From positions 2,587,001-2,651,000 of the forward strand of contig NZ_CP096889.1 in the NCBI RefSeq assembly GCF_004124315.2: a stretch of 64,000 nucleotides of DNA. The letters run 5' to 3'. The position numbers and the translations under genes were made by a program. Below the pieces are notes generated by a model. The model saw nothing but the letters and a program-made list of their open reading frames with translations. It was not told the origin of the DNA and did no database searches. How positions within the stretch are numbered: position 1 is the first letter of the stretch; each line of letters begins with the position of its first letter. This document shows positions 1 through 8,568 of the stretch, in pieces. The DNA comes from Bacillus cabrialesii (lineage in GTDB: Bacteria > Bacillota > Bacilli > Bacillales > Bacillaceae).

Positions 1-199
1 CACAAATAATTCATAGGTAATGACTTGACTTTGAATACCAACAAGTTTGATCTTTTTCTTTTAATTTAAGTAGAGAAAGCGAGTTTCAGGAGACATCAAG
101 AAACTCTCGACCAATTATCCCAATCCCCCGAAATAGGTCAAAAGACACAGATCGAATGATTCATTTCCACCATTTGATCCACATAACAGTTAGTTTCAT

Positions 200-973
200 C
201 TTTCTTCCATGGTAATATTTTGTTATATGATTAAATGAGAGGGTATGATTATGAAAGTCTTTGAAGCTAAAACACTTATGTCTGAAGCTACAGACCGCGC
301 CAAAGAATATAAAGAACTAAGGACGCAAATGGTCAACTTGAGAAAAGCTTTACAAAGCGTTGCTGAACTTGACGACAGCGAATTCTCAGGTAAAGGCGCT
401 AATAACATTAAAGCATTCTATCACGATCATGTTGGTGTAACTGATCAATGGATCGACTACATTGACATGAAGATCGCGTTTTTTAATAGCATTGCCGGGG
501 CTGTCGAGGACAAAGGTCTCTCTGATGCTTATATTGAAGAATCTTTTTTAGAACATGAACTGGCTAACGCCCATAAAAAATCAAAGTCCATCATGTCTGA
601 ACAGAAAAAAGCCATGAAAGATATTCTAAACGATATCGACGACATCCTCCCGCTCGACTTGTTTTCAACAGAAACCTTCAAGGATGAGCTTGCAGATGCC
701 AATGATAAACGCAAAAAAACAATTGAAAAACTAGGTGACCTTGACGAAGATTTACTGACAGAATATGCTATGTCAGAACCAAATGAACAATTCATCAAGT
801 CAGACTTCCAAAAGCTCCAAGAAGCAACGGGCAAAGGCAAAAACGCTACACCCATTCACTACAACGCCAAGGCGTACCGTGAGAGTGATATACATAAGAA
901 AAAAGGCGATATTGAGAAGCGAACGGAAGCTTATTTGACGATTAAGAAGAAAGAAGAACAAGAACGGGAAATC
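200..973 (+). repeat. Direct repeat copy 1: shared 5' part of the two LXG toxin genes
   Basis: This segment is nearly identical to 47055-47828, with a constant offset of 46855 bases. It covers the last 50 bases of the promoter/leader, the ribosome binding site and about the first 240 codons of the toxin. Identity falls away after the shared GGGAAATC near 966-973. The two copies are in the same orientation and flank the phage body and spoIIIC, so homologous recombination between them would delete about 46.9 kb. Nothing convincing is seen in 1-199. Confidence 0.9.
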
Positions 974-2176
974 AAAGAATTACAGAAAAAGCTCAATACG
1001 TTGGTTGATGATCCTGACGAGTATCTAAAAGTTGCTAAAGAGATTGGATACGACAACCTCACCACTGAACAACAGGAGTATGTTAAATCCCTCGAGTTTT
1101 GGGATAATCCTCTTCGAGCGACCAAGGATATTTTGAAAGAACAGATTGACGGTGTATATGAAGGTTTATTAGCCGGTATAGATGATACAGAGAAGACGGT
1201 TAAAGAATATTTAGCCCCTATAGATGCAGCGGGTAAAAAATATCTAGGTCCAGTATATGAATACTATAAAGGCAAACAAATGGCATATTATGATTTTTCG
1301 AAGGAAACTGGTAAAGGACTTTTAGGAATTGCAAAATTCGGGATCGATCTCGGTTTAGATCCAAAAGGAACGATAAAGTCCGTTTTTGAATTCGACTATA
1401 AAAAAGCCTGGGATTCTACTTGGGATGAGGTAAAAGAAAGCTGGGACAAAAACTTTGTACACGGAGATATGTATTCACAATCGCACTACACCACATATTT
1501 CACTTTGAATGTAGCCAGCCTATTCATATCAGGCGGCGGTGGTGCTGTTACAAAGAGTGGATCCGTCGTTTCAAAGGTCGGGAAAGTCGCAGAGAAGGGA
1601 ATCAGCAAGTCGGGTAAAAAAGGGGTAAACAGTGCCGGAAATGTTGGTAAATCTGCATCAAAAAAAGTAGTAAAAGACACCAAAGACTTTGGGAAACTTT
1701 TAAAAAAAGGTTTAGAGTCAATACCAAATCCTTTTGCTAAAGAACTTCTGTTAGCTAGTGATGTTCCTATAAATGTGCTAAACTTACAAAAATCTGGACA
1801 AGATACAATTCAACAAATTAAAAAGTCTTTTGATGTTGATCATGGTTCTAAGGGGAATGCTAATAGTAGTAAGATAACCAGTGAAGCTAAATCCGTATCG
1901 AATATGAAAGAATTTTTTAATGATGGATTTGGAAAGACTATAAAAAACAATGTTACAAAAACAAAAAATCAATTCCAAGGCCAATCAATCTATGAAGTTA
2001 ATAAAAAATTGGATAATCCGTATCTGAAAAAAGGCGATAGATTTTATTTAGATAATTTGCACAAGGATCATTTAGAAGTTTTCGATAAAAGAGGAAATTT
2101 AAGAGTAGTGTTGAATTTGGATGGAACATTGAACGAAGTTAAGACTAAGAATGCCATTGGAAGAAAATTAAAATAG
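251..2176 (+). CDS. LXG-domain polymorphic toxin (type VII secretion substrate), C-terminal RNase-like domain
   Basis: The N-terminal ~200 residues are an LXG domain, helical and rich in Glu and Lys, which routes effectors to the Esx/type VII secretion system. A coiled middle part and a Gly/Ser/Lys-rich pre-toxin region (around residues 420-470) lead to a short C-terminal toxin. The last ~45 residues (FYLDNLHKDHLEVFDKRGN, then NLDGT and GRKLK) resemble the colicin E3 family of 16S rRNA nucleases, with Asp, His and Glu in the expected order; that assignment is from pattern memory. I chose the ATG at 251 because GAGAGGG (237-243) sits 7 bases upstream; the ATG at 245 is too close to it. The gene just downstream is the likely immunity gene. 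It has the same N-terminus as the toxin at 47106 but a different toxin domain. Confidence 0.85.
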   Translation: MKVFEAKTLMSEATDRAKEYKELRTQMVNLRKALQSVAELDDSEFSGKGANNIKAFYHDHVGVTDQWIDYIDMKIAFFNSIAGAVEDKGLSDAYIEESFLEHELANAHKKSKSIMSEQKKAMKDILNDIDDILPLDLFSTETFKDELADANDKRKKTIEKLGDLDEDLLTEYAMSEPNEQFIKSDFQKLQEATGKGKNATPIHYNAKAYRESDIHKKKGDIEKRTEAYLTIKKKEEQEREIKELQKKLNTLVDDPDEYLKVAKEIGYDNLTTEQQEYVKSLEFWDNPLRATKDILKEQIDGVYEGLLAGIDDTEKTVKEYLAPIDAAGKKYLGPVYEYYKGKQMAYYDFSKETGKGLLGIAKFGIDLGLDPKGTIKSVFEFDYKKAWDSTWDEVKESWDKNFVHGDMYSQSHYTTYFTLNVASLFISGGGGAVTKSGSVVSKVGKVAEKGISKSGKKGVNSAGNVGKSASKKVVKDTKDFGKLLKKGLESIPNPFAKELLLASDVPINVLNLQKSGQDTIQQIKKSFDVDHGSKGNANSSKITSEAKSVSNMKEFFNDGFGKTIKNNVTKTKNQFQGQSIYEVNKKLDNPYLKKGDRFYLDNLHKDHLEVFDKRGNLRVVLNLDGTLNEVKTKNAIGRKLK

Positions 2177-2189
2177 GTGGTTAAAATAG

Positions 2190-2477
2190 ATGAAAAATAT
2201 TGATAAAATCTTTAGTGCTTTAAAAGAATTAAATGAAAAATATAATAGTACATTAATTTCAACAGAAGAACTTTTAGAGGAAGAGGAAAATATTAAAGAA
2301 CTTCCGCAAATAGATGAAAGAATGAATAAAATTTTAGCTAATTTAAGTCAAATTGAAGATAAAGAAAAACTAACTTCTGAATTACTACAGTTACATTTAG
2401 TAATAGGTGATATAGAATGGCAGTTTGACCAAATACATGAGATGGTTAGACAGGTAATCGAAAATATTGAGGATTAA
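2190..2477 (+). CDS. Probable immunity protein for the upstream LXG toxin
   Basis: A 95-residue, highly acidic protein (23 Asp/Glu against about 10 Lys/Arg), predicted mostly helical, with no signal peptide or membrane segment. It begins 13 bases after the toxin stop codon, preceded by GGTGG, and is the last gene before the interrupted terminator. In LXG systems the small cytoplasmic gene directly after the toxin normally encodes the cognate immunity protein, and an acidic protein suits a basic nuclease domain. I do not recognise the family, so the function is inferred from position. Confidence 0.6.
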   Translation: MKNIDKIFSALKELNEKYNSTLISTEELLEEEENIKELPQIDERMNKILANLSQIEDKEKLTSELLQLHLVIGDIEWQFDQIHEMVRQVIENIED

Positions 2478-2595
2478 TATTATAAAAAAGGCCTCTTGAA
2501 AGGGACTGACCCCATAAGATGAGACAAATAAAAACACCTTCAAGTTTGAAAACGGATGATTGTTATCCGAAATTAGACTTGGGGGTGTTTTTTCT

Positions 2596-2928
2596 ATGGG
2601 GACAAGAGTGAGTTATCCGGTTGAAGTGAAACAGAAGGCTGTAGAAATGAGATTGGCAGGCGTACCTATGAAAGAGATCATGCAGAAATTGAATATTAAG
2701 AATAAGACACAGGTTCAGACATGGGTTAGATGGCATAAGGCTGGTGATACACATCGATTCGAACAGCCTGTTGGAAAGCAATACACTTACGGAAAAGGTC
2801 CGGAGTATTCTTCCGAATTAGAGAAACTGCAGGCAGAGAATTGTTATCTAAGACAACAGAATGAAGTGTTAAAAAAGTACAACGAATTGGAAAGGAAGTT
2901 GATAGCGAAACGTCAGTCGAACTTGTAG
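2596..2928 (+). CDS. IS3-family transposase OrfA (DNA-binding HTH subunit)
   Basis: A 110-residue protein with an N-terminal helix-turn-helix (about residues 5-50, containing KQKAVEMRLAGVPMKEIM) and a C-terminal leucine-rich coiled coil (ELEKLQAENCYLRQQNEVL), as in IS150/IS3 OrfA. The start is the ATG at 2596, with GGGGGTG 9 bases upstream; an earlier in-frame ATG at 2560 lacks a site. Near its end is a slippery heptamer that allows some ribosomes to enter orfB. OrfA binds the terminal repeats and regulates transposition. Confidence 0.85.
   Translation: MGTRVSYPVEVKQKAVEMRLAGVPMKEIMQKLNIKNKTQVQTWVRWHKAGDTHRFEQPVGKQYTYGKGPEYSSELEKLQAENCYLRQQNEVLKKYNELERKLIAKRQSNL
2871..2877 (+). promoter_or_regulatory. 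Programmed -1 frameshift site (A AAA AAG) joining orfA to orfB
   Basis: The heptamer AAAAAAG is in the correct zero-frame register (TTA AAA AAG). A one-base backward slip continues without a stop into orfB to give the OrfAB transposase. The same heptamer is the known site in IS150-type elements. Confidence 0.8.
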
Positions 2929-2933
2929 AAGTA

Positions 2934-3746
2934 TTGCGCAGCACAATGACCGTGCAGGATATCTGTATTCATTTAGGTATCTCTCGAGCGTCTTATTATC
3001 GTTGGAAGAAGAATCGGATGAAGGATCATCCCAAGCGACATTTGGAAAAACAAATCGGTACGTTGTGCCGAGAGCACAAGTATCGATATGGATATCGGAA
3101 AATCACAGCCATTTTAAAAAAGGGAATGCGTATCAACCATAAAACGGTTCAACGTATTATGCAGAAAAATCAGTGGCAGTGCCGGGTTAAGGTGAAAAAG
3201 CGTAAGAAGAATGGGCAGCCATATGCCGTAGTCGATAATATATTGGATCGGAACTTTCAGTCTGATCGCCCTCTTGAAAAACTAGTAACGGACATCACAT
3301 ATTTGCCTTATGGGCAGAAACAATTGTACCTTTCCAGTATATTAGATTTATACAATGGAGAAGTGATTGCTTATACGATTGGCGATAAGCAGGACACAGA
3401 CTTTGTCTTAGACACACTTGAGCAGCTGCCAACATTGCCTGAGAACTGCGTGTTACATAGCGACCAAGGTTCTGTGTATACATCCTACGAGTATCAAAAA
3501 GCTGTTAACACAAAAGGCATTATCATGAGCATGTCCCGCAAAGGGACGCCCGCTGATAATGCCTCCATCGAATCGTTTCATTCCTTACTAAAGTCTGAAA
3601 CGTTCTATCTTAACAGCATTGATCGAACTACGACCGCCATCGTAGAACGCACTGTCACAGAATACATTCATTATTATAACAATATTCGTATTCAAACGAA
3701 ACTAAACAACCAATCACCGATAAACTATCGGCAATTGGCTGTTTAA
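2934..3746 (+). CDS. IS3-family transposase OrfB (DDE catalytic subunit)
   Basis: A rve-type integrase core with the three acidic residues in VTDITY, HSDQGS and ASIESFH, the DDE triad of IS3 transposases. An HTH_21-like region precedes it (about residues 45-100). It is 270 codons long, normal for OrfB, and open to its stop. It lies in the -1 frame relative to orfA and is most likely made as an OrfAB fusion. The ATG at 2946 could also give free OrfB. Confidence 0.9.
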   Translation: MRSTMTVQDICIHLGISRASYYRWKKNRMKDHPKRHLEKQIGTLCREHKYRYGYRKITAILKKGMRINHKTVQRIMQKNQWQCRVKVKKRKKNGQPYAVVDNILDRNFQSDRPLEKLVTDITYLPYGQKQLYLSSILDLYNGEVIAYTIGDKQDTDFVLDTLEQLPTLPENCVLHSDQGSVYTSYEYQKAVNTKGIIMSMSRKGTPADNASIESFHSLLKSETFYLNSIDRTTTAIVERTVTEYIHYYNNIRIQTKLNNQSPINYRQLAV

Positions 3747-3803
3747 AAGGTGTTTTGATCCCTGTCTCAAAAACGGGGGTCAGTCCCGAAAAGAGAGCCT
3801 TTT

Positions 3804-4622
3804 TTATTTCATTAACGCTTCAATTTTCTCTCTAGTCTTAGGTCCATAAATTCCATCAGCAGAAAGGCCATGCATTAACTGGAATCGTCTAACTGCATCT
3901 GCTGTTTTCGGACCATAAAAGCCGTCTATGCCGTTATTTTTCGCTCCTTTATCCGGGTAGAAATAAAGAGCCGCTAGAGCTTTCTGAATCTGAGTTACCT
4001 TTTCCCCTCTCATCATTGGGCTCTTCACTTTGAAAATACCGGGCGGGAGCTGGTAGGACGATTTTTTACTGTTTGAGCTTGTTGTTTTCTTTTTGGCTGT
4101 GCTTGTTTTACTTGTGCTTGTTTTCCCACCTAGCGCCTTCAATTCTTTTTCAATGGCAGCCTTAACCTCGTCCCATCTTCCCTCTGACAAAATACGGTGC
4201 GGGCAATACTTACCGTTCCAGTCTTGATGCTTACGGACACGATCAATGCCCCAGCCGCGTTCTTTAAGCAGCTGCGCCACAAACTTAATAGCAAGCTTTT
4301 CCGCTGCCTTATATCGCGCCCCTCCTGACTTACTATAACAAATTTCGACACCAATCGACTTACGATTCCCTGTACCGTTTGTTCCATCTCCTGTGTGCCA
4401 AGCGTTACGATTTGTTGGAATTCCTTGAATGACTTGTTTATCGTCTACTGCAAAGTGAAAACTCGTTGAGCTAGAGTTATTCTTCATGTAAGAAATCTCA
4501 TTGGCTGCTGAAGCATCATTCGCAGTGTTGTGAATAGTGATATATTCAGCTTTCATTGGATTAGGACATTTCAATCCATACTTTGATTTAGAGACTAAAT
4601 TCTTTACAACTTTAATGGCCAT
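3804..4622 (-). CDS. cwlA: Phage N-acetylmuramoyl-L-alanine amidase (endolysin)
   Basis: Endolysin that cleaves the bond between muramic acid and the stem peptide. Residues about 20-150 are an Amidase_2/PGRP fold: zinc-ligand His in EYITIHNTAND, then the second histidine and the Cys region in RKHQDWNGKYCPHRI. A Ser/Thr/Lys-rich linker leads to a C-terminal PG_binding_1 domain (IDGFYGPKTADAVRRFQ). At 272 residues it matches CwlA of the B. subtilis skin element in length and arrangement. It is the last gene of the leftward late operon, next to the holin. Two decayed relatives lie at 49397-50186 and 61830-62250. Confidence 0.95.
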   Translation of the reverse strand: MAIKVVKNLVSKSKYGLKCPNPMKAEYITIHNTANDASAANEISYMKNNSSSTSFHFAVDDKQVIQGIPTNRNAWHTGDGTNGTGNRKSIGVEICYSKSGGARYKAAEKLAIKFVAQLLKERGWGIDRVRKHQDWNGKYCPHRILSEGRWDEVKAAIEKELKALGGKTSTSKTSTAKKKTTSSNSKKSSYQLPPGIFKVKSPMMRGEKVTQIQKALAALYFYPDKGAKNNGIDGFYGPKTADAVRRFQLMHGLSADGIYGPKTREKIEALMK

Positions 4623-4666
4623 ATATCCTCTCCCCCTCTGTCTGTGTAATAAAAAAAGCCACTGGC

Positions 4667-5089
4667 TTAGCCAGCAGCTTTGTCTGCGTTATCCTTACTC
4701 TGTTCTTTTTCGTTCTCAATTGTTTGTAATCGATCTGTTATTGTTGAAGGAATTTTAACACCGATCTGTGCTAAGTTTTCAGTTATTGACAAGCCTTCAT
4801 TAGCAATATAAAAAAGAACGGTACCAAAAGTTAGGACACCGTTTAAATTGAGGACTGTATCAATAACGTTTGCTAAAATGACCGCAAAGAAATTGAGTAG
4901 TTTGCGGACATATCCAAACCATGCGCTCCGGCTTCGCAGCTTCTTGAATTTCCATGCCTTAATTACTCCTGTTAAAACGTCAATTATGCTAAGAACTAGA
5001 AGTAAATCAAGGTACTTCACCCCTCCAAATAAATATACTCTTGCTAAATCTAATGTTTCAAAATTGATAAACAAACTTGTCTCCTCCAT
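4667..5089 (-). CDS. yqxH: Phage holin (YqxH family)
   Basis: A 140-residue protein of the phage_holin_4 family with about three hydrophobic segments (roughly residues 25-47, 64-82 and 86-103) and a charged Lys/Glu/Asp C-terminus. It would permeabilise the membrane so that the amidase encoded next reaches the wall. GAGGAGGTG precedes the ATG. Order and length match skin yqxH-cwlA. A broken copy of its 3' end lies at 50219-50376. Confidence 0.9.
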   Translation of the reverse strand: MEETSLFINFETLDLARVYLFGGVKYLDLLLVLSIIDVLTGVIKAWKFKKLRSRSAWFGYVRKLLNFFAVILANVIDTVLNLNGVLTFGTVLFYIANEGLSITENLAQIGVKIPSTITDRLQTIENEKEQSKDNADKAAG

Positions 5090-5135
5090 TTCTAATCACC
5101 TCCTCCGAGGCAAATAAAAATAGGACAGCCGGATC

Positions 5136-6029
5136 TTATGAGACGGCCGTCCCTCTAACTGAAAAGTTTCCATTTGTTAAAGCTGTAAGCTCCATAACAA
5201 TTTCTTTAAAACCGGTAATGTCAAAAGACCAGGCTTCAGATTTTCCTTTTGTGCTAGTGGCAAACGTTCCGTCATCCACTTTCTGCCCTCTAAGGGCTCT
5301 TTTTGTTCCCGATAAGGATTTACCCCAGAACTTCAATTCACTTGTCTCAGCCGTCCCATAAACCTCAATGAGTAACGTTTTGAATGATCCAACGGTGAAT
5401 GGGTTACCCTCACCTATGGTTTCTGTTTTATCGTGAAAGACAATATCCATTGTTTTTGATTGAGTGTCTAATGAGCTAAAGTTCAGGCCTTCAGTCTGAA
5501 CTTTTAAACGACCATCATCAGTTAAGCCGCTTTTATCTAACTCGACTGACAGCGGAGCAACTGCTGTAATAGGAACAGCTTGTTTAATATTTATATCCTC
5601 TTCACCTGCGCCCAATGACTGGTACAGTAAAAATTCAGATTGCTGTAGGTTACCATTTGCGTATCTGAAACGGAAATAGCGTTTAGTTAAATGAATCCAT
5701 TCAGTCTCGCCTAGCGTATTTGCTTTAACGACCAATGAAGAGACTGTGGTCCATGAATTCATATCGTTACTTTCTTCAATGAATAAGGTGCCTTCACGAT
5801 CAGAATAAGCATGACCTTTCACTTTTGAAATTAAAACCTGACCTAATCGATCTTGGCCATATTGCGTGTATGCTTCAGTCGCTTTTAAAACTGCGTTCGT
5901 TAGCAGCTCCGCATTACCTGAAATAGTAGCCACGGGTACTATAAAATCCTGGTTCCCTTCTCTGTACGGTTTAGCCGCTCCTGGCTTACCCGTTGCATCT
6001 GTTGGGAATTGAAAACTATATGATGCCAT
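5136..6029 (-). CDS. XepA-like phage lysis-region protein
   Basis: A 297-residue soluble, beta-rich protein with no signal peptide. The first ~150 residues (starting YSFQFPTDATGKPGAAKPYR, with VLISKVKG and RFRYANGNLQQSEFLLYQS) resemble the N-terminal domain of PBSX XepA as I remember it, and the position between XkdX and the holin is that of xepA. The C-terminal half is a second beta-sandwich-like region. XepA-type proteins are linked to cell lysis, but the mechanism is not settled. The homology call is from memory. Confidence 0.6.
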   Translation of the reverse strand: MASYSFQFPTDATGKPGAAKPYREGNQDFIVPVATISGNAELLTNAVLKATEAYTQYGQDRLGQVLISKVKGHAYSDREGTLFIEESNDMNSWTTVSSLVVKANTLGETEWIHLTKRYFRFRYANGNLQQSEFLLYQSLGAGEEDINIKQAVPITAVAPLSVELDKSGLTDDGRLKVQTEGLNFSSLDTQSKTMDIVFHDKTETIGEGNPFTVGSFKTLLIEVYGTAETSELKFWGKSLSGTKRALRGQKVDDGTFATSTKGKSEAWSFDITGFKEIVMELTALTNGNFSVRGTAVS

Positions 6030-6116
6030 AGAAAATCCTCCTTGCTATAGTAGATCATTAGTGGTGAGCATGGGTTTACAACGGAACCACCCCCTTTAAG
6101 GCAAAATAAAAAAGCC

Positions 6117-6281
6117 CTAAATGGCTTCTCCTGTGATCTCTTTATACTGCTCAGCTGTAATGAGTTTTTTCTCTACCCCTTTTTGTAAATCCTCAGGCGA
6201 GCAATCTTTATAATGAATTGCCTGTTTCACCATTTCAAAAGAAGCCCAGTTATAATGCAAAGCCAGCACCCAATAATTCAT
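6117..6281 (-). CDS. XkdX family small phage protein
   Basis: A 54-residue protein beginning MNYWVLALHYNWASFEMV, with ITAEQYKEITGE near the end, as in the XkdX family of PBSX-like phages. Its ATG overlaps the xkdW-like stop codon (ATGA, 6278-6281), so translation is coupled. The function is unknown. Confidence 0.8.
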   Translation of the reverse strand: MNYWVLALHYNWASFEMVKQAIHYKDCSPEDLQKGVEKKLITAEQYKEITGEAI

Positions 6282-6613
6282 GAATCTTTCCCTCCTTGTA
6301 GAGTAAGCAGTTGCAACTTTATTTTTGAGAGCTCGCTTCCCAAAGTTTGGTTTAATTCTTCAAGCTGTTTACGAGCTAGCTTCTCCTGAGATAACTCTTT
6401 CGCGAGTAGATCCACTTGAACTGGTGGTTCATATGCAGATGTATTCTGAAGCTCTTCCCACCAAGATTTTAACTCTGCTTCAGTTGGTATAGGTGCCCTA
6501 ATACTCCACTCCGCTATATATGAGGGAGTTCCATCACCATTATTCTGGACAATAAAATCCTTTGTGGGATCAGCTGTTGGGTATTTAAAAAGGATAGCTT
6601 CGCCTATATTCAT
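6278..6613 (-). CDS. XkdW-like phage protein
   Basis: A 111-residue protein. The N-terminus (GEAILFKYPTADPTKDFIV) and the Trp-rich middle (SWWEEL) match the XkdW/YqcD family, followed by a C-terminal coiled coil. It sits between the tail fibre gene and xkdX as in PBSX and skin, and probably belongs to the tail-fibre module. Confidence 0.75.
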   Translation of the reverse strand: MNIGEAILFKYPTADPTKDFIVQNNGDGTPSYIAEWSIRAPIPTEAELKSWWEELQNTSAYEPPVQVDLLAKELSQEKLARKQLEELNQTLGSELSKIKLQLLTLQGGKDS

Positions 6614-6622
6614 CGTTACCTC

Positions 6623-7717
6623 CTAAAATCTTGGATAATTTCTCCCGCCTAATTCCTGTATGTCAATAAAGTTAAACGATCCATCCTTATCGTCCACGCC
6701 CCTTTGATCATTTCCTACGTAATTACAATAACACCAGATTTCTAAGTAATCACCTTTGTTCATTGGGACAGTTGCATTACCATTTAAACCAAGGTACATT
6801 TCATTATCTCTATTTTCATAGTACCCTCGAATATGATGTAGAGTTTTGTATTTTTTTCCATTCAAATAAACTTTTAAATGAAGGTTAATATAAGAAGGAG
6901 AGTTTATCACATAAATTCCTGAACCAACTAAATACATCCCATCATTCGGTGCAATAAACCGGTTATTTTTAATGTCAAAAGCATTGTGACTGTCCTTGAT
7001 TATTCTATTGAAGGCTATTTTAGTATGGTCAACTTTTTTTAAGTATTGAATACCTGTAGTTCCCACATTTGCATGGGCAAAACCCGATATTTTCTCCCAT
7101 TTTGTCCAGCCTGAACCACTCCACCAGTGTCTAATCCAAACTCCTGTACTGTTGTAGTAAGTCCCAGACTCATTTCCTGTCCCATAAAAGTATTGCGTAA
7201 ATCGGTAATTATTATATTTTTCATTTTTGACAATGCCATAACCCAAAGGATAGCCCGTATTATTGCCCTGACCAATGTCCATTAATGTCAGTCCTAACGG
7301 ATATTCTTCCCCTCCTGTTCTTGCATCTTGAATAGCATTGTCTCCAGAAATTAATGTTAGATTGTTATTTTTGTAGTTGGTATCCACGTAATGTTTTGCA
7401 TCCGATAAAGCCTTATCAGCTTTTTCCTGGGCTCCGACAGTTGTTTCTTTCGCATTCCAATTCTCCCGCTCTACTGGTGTTATGTGCCGTTGTAAATCAT
7501 TATGATGCTCTTCAAATTCTTTTTTTGAAGCTTGCTGTACATTATCTACGTTCCCTAGCCCAATTTGCGCCTTTGTTGTATTGTGAGGGTTGTTCATGTC
7601 ATTTTTATGTACAGCTAAATCTTTATGCGAATCTTGAATACCTTTCTCCCAACGGTTCACATCATCTTCATTAATCGGATCGTCCGGCAGCCAGTCTGTT
7701 TTTGCTTCATATGCCAT
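6623..7717 (-). CDS. Phage tail fibre protein (XkdV-like) with C1q/TNF-like C-terminus
   Basis: The N-terminal ~130 residues (KTDWLPDDPINEDDVNRWE, GLGNVDNVQQASKKEFEEHH) carry the repeats common in Bacillus phage tail fibres. A Trp/Tyr/Gly-rich middle (WIRHWWSGSGWTKWEKIS) and a C-terminal beta-sandwich region (residues ~230-355, FIAPNDGMYLVGSGIYV) resemble trimeric C1q-like receptor-binding heads. It lies between the baseplate genes and xkdW. The receptor is not known. Confidence 0.75.
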   Translation of the reverse strand: MAYEAKTDWLPDDPINEDDVNRWEKGIQDSHKDLAVHKNDMNNPHNTTKAQIGLGNVDNVQQASKKEFEEHHNDLQRHITPVERENWNAKETTVGAQEKADKALSDAKHYVDTNYKNNNLTLISGDNAIQDARTGGEEYPLGLTLMDIGQGNNTGYPLGYGIVKNEKYNNYRFTQYFYGTGNESGTYYNSTGVWIRHWWSGSGWTKWEKISGFAHANVGTTGIQYLKKVDHTKIAFNRIIKDSHNAFDIKNNRFIAPNDGMYLVGSGIYVINSPSYINLHLKVYLNGKKYKTLHHIRGYYENRDNEMYLGLNGNATVPMNKGDYLEIWCYCNYVGNDQRGVDDKDGSFNFIDIQELGGRNYPRF

Positions 7718-7720
7718 TTA

Positions 7721-7993
7721 TTACACCACCTCAAAAGTAAATCTAAAGTCCAGCGTTCTATTGTTACTTACATCTAAATCTGTAGTTCTTTCCGTAATCA
7801 CGTTGTTCTGTTCATCAAGGACCTGAACACTTTCAATGTGTTTGATATCTTCTTCCCGATGGGTAAGCACTGTAACAACTGCGCCCTGAATGGTTATTTC
7901 CACAATCTTTGTTTCATTCCCATTCAGCAGCACTTTCGATATTCTACTTTTCAAATCTGCAGCTGTACGCTCTCTATAAACTTGCGTAATCAT
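7721..7993 (-). CDS. Small phage baseplate/tail-fibre region protein
   Basis: A 90-residue protein of unknown family, predicted mainly beta, starting MITQVYRERTAADLKSRISK. It overlaps the preceding DUF2313-like gene by 4 bases and ends 3 bases before the tail fibre start. The slot corresponds to yqcB of skin. A baseplate-to-fibre adaptor role is only inferred from position. Confidence 0.6.
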   Translation of the reverse strand: MITQVYRERTAADLKSRISKVLLNGNETKIVEITIQGAVVTVLTHREEDIKHIESVQVLDEQNNVITERTTDLDVSNNRTLDFRFTFEVV

Positions 7994-8568
7994 GGTAAAA
8001 CCACCTCGTTATTATTGAGCGTGACGGAATAACCCACCATCAGCTCACTTACCTTTCGATATCGTCTGTTATTCAAAATGACAGTATCTTTTATCTGGAG
8101 CGGCTCATTTAAAGCAGCTCGCAAAGTATACGCCAAGTGAGCCGGTTTCATGTTCTCCAGTGTCTCTATGAGCTCGCTCATATGCTGCATATCATCTATA
8201 TCAATATCAACATTAAAACGGTACTGTCCTTGAAGTAGCCTGACCTGAGCAGACGGATTTTTCAGGAACCGATTTAATGCCTGTTCAATAGCCTTATATG
8301 TTGCCGGCGGTATATTGGACATTTTAGAGATTATGCGCAATCGGCGGATCTCATCGGTGTCACCTGATTCCCGCGGTACGTTCAAAATCTTTTCCCATCG
8401 TTCAAGCCCCCAGGTTGCTGTAGTAACAAACAGCTGATCTGTCAGATCAAAGATGCTGTTATTTTGCTTCTCAAATTCCGGAGCTTCCGCTTTAAGAAGT
8501 TCAGCCATTTCCTTTAACTTGATAAGGAACGGCGGCAGGTAAGCAGCCATTTCATCGAGTTTGCTCAA
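7990..8568 (-). CDS. yqcA: Phage baseplate protein (XkdU/YqcA, DUF2313-like)
   Basis: A 192-residue protein with the LPPFLIKLKEMAELL opening and a central RESGDTDEIRRLRIISKM segment typical of the Mu gp48-like DUF2313 family that joins baseplate J to the fibres. It overlaps the 3' end of the baseplate J gene. The start is the TTG at 8568, or possibly the ATG at 8550. Confidence 0.8.
   Translation of the reverse strand: MSKLDEMAAYLPPFLIKLKEMAELLKAEAPEFEKQNNSIFDLTDQLFVTTATWGLERWEKILNVPRESGDTDEIRRLRIISKMSNIPPATYKAIEQALNRFLKNPSAQVRLLQGQYRFNVDIDIDDMQHMSELIETLENMKPAHLAYTLRAALNEPLQIKDTVILNNRRYRKVSELMVGYSVTLNNNEVVLP

Larger units (their letters stand above)
2502..3787 (+). mobile_element. IS3-family (IS150-like) insertion sequence, 1286 bp
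   Basis: The element is bounded by 12-bp perfect inverted repeats, GGGACTGACCCC at 2502-2513 and GGGGTCAGTCCC at 3776-3787, with further partial match inward (GAGAC/GTCTC). The 4-bp direct repeat GAAA at 2498-2501 and 3788-3791 looks like the target duplication. Inside are orfA and orfB in the -1 relation typical of IS3 elements. Both frames are intact, so it may still be active or have arrived recently. Confidence 0.9.
2480..3808. terminator. Bidirectional terminator split by the insertion sequence
   Basis: The left arm AAAAAAGGCCTCTT ends at 2497 and the right arm AGAGAGCCTTTTTT begins at 3792. Removing the IS and one copy of the GAAA target duplication restores a hairpin with A- and T-tracts on its two sides. 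It would terminate both the toxin operon (+) and the phage late operon (-). With the IS in place, neither arm has its partner nearby. Confidence 0.75.

Noticed and set aside
245..250. ATG at 245 as the start of the first LXG gene (and the equivalent at 47100)
   Set aside because: Only one base separates it from GAGAGGG. The ATG at 251 (47106) has ideal spacing in both copies.
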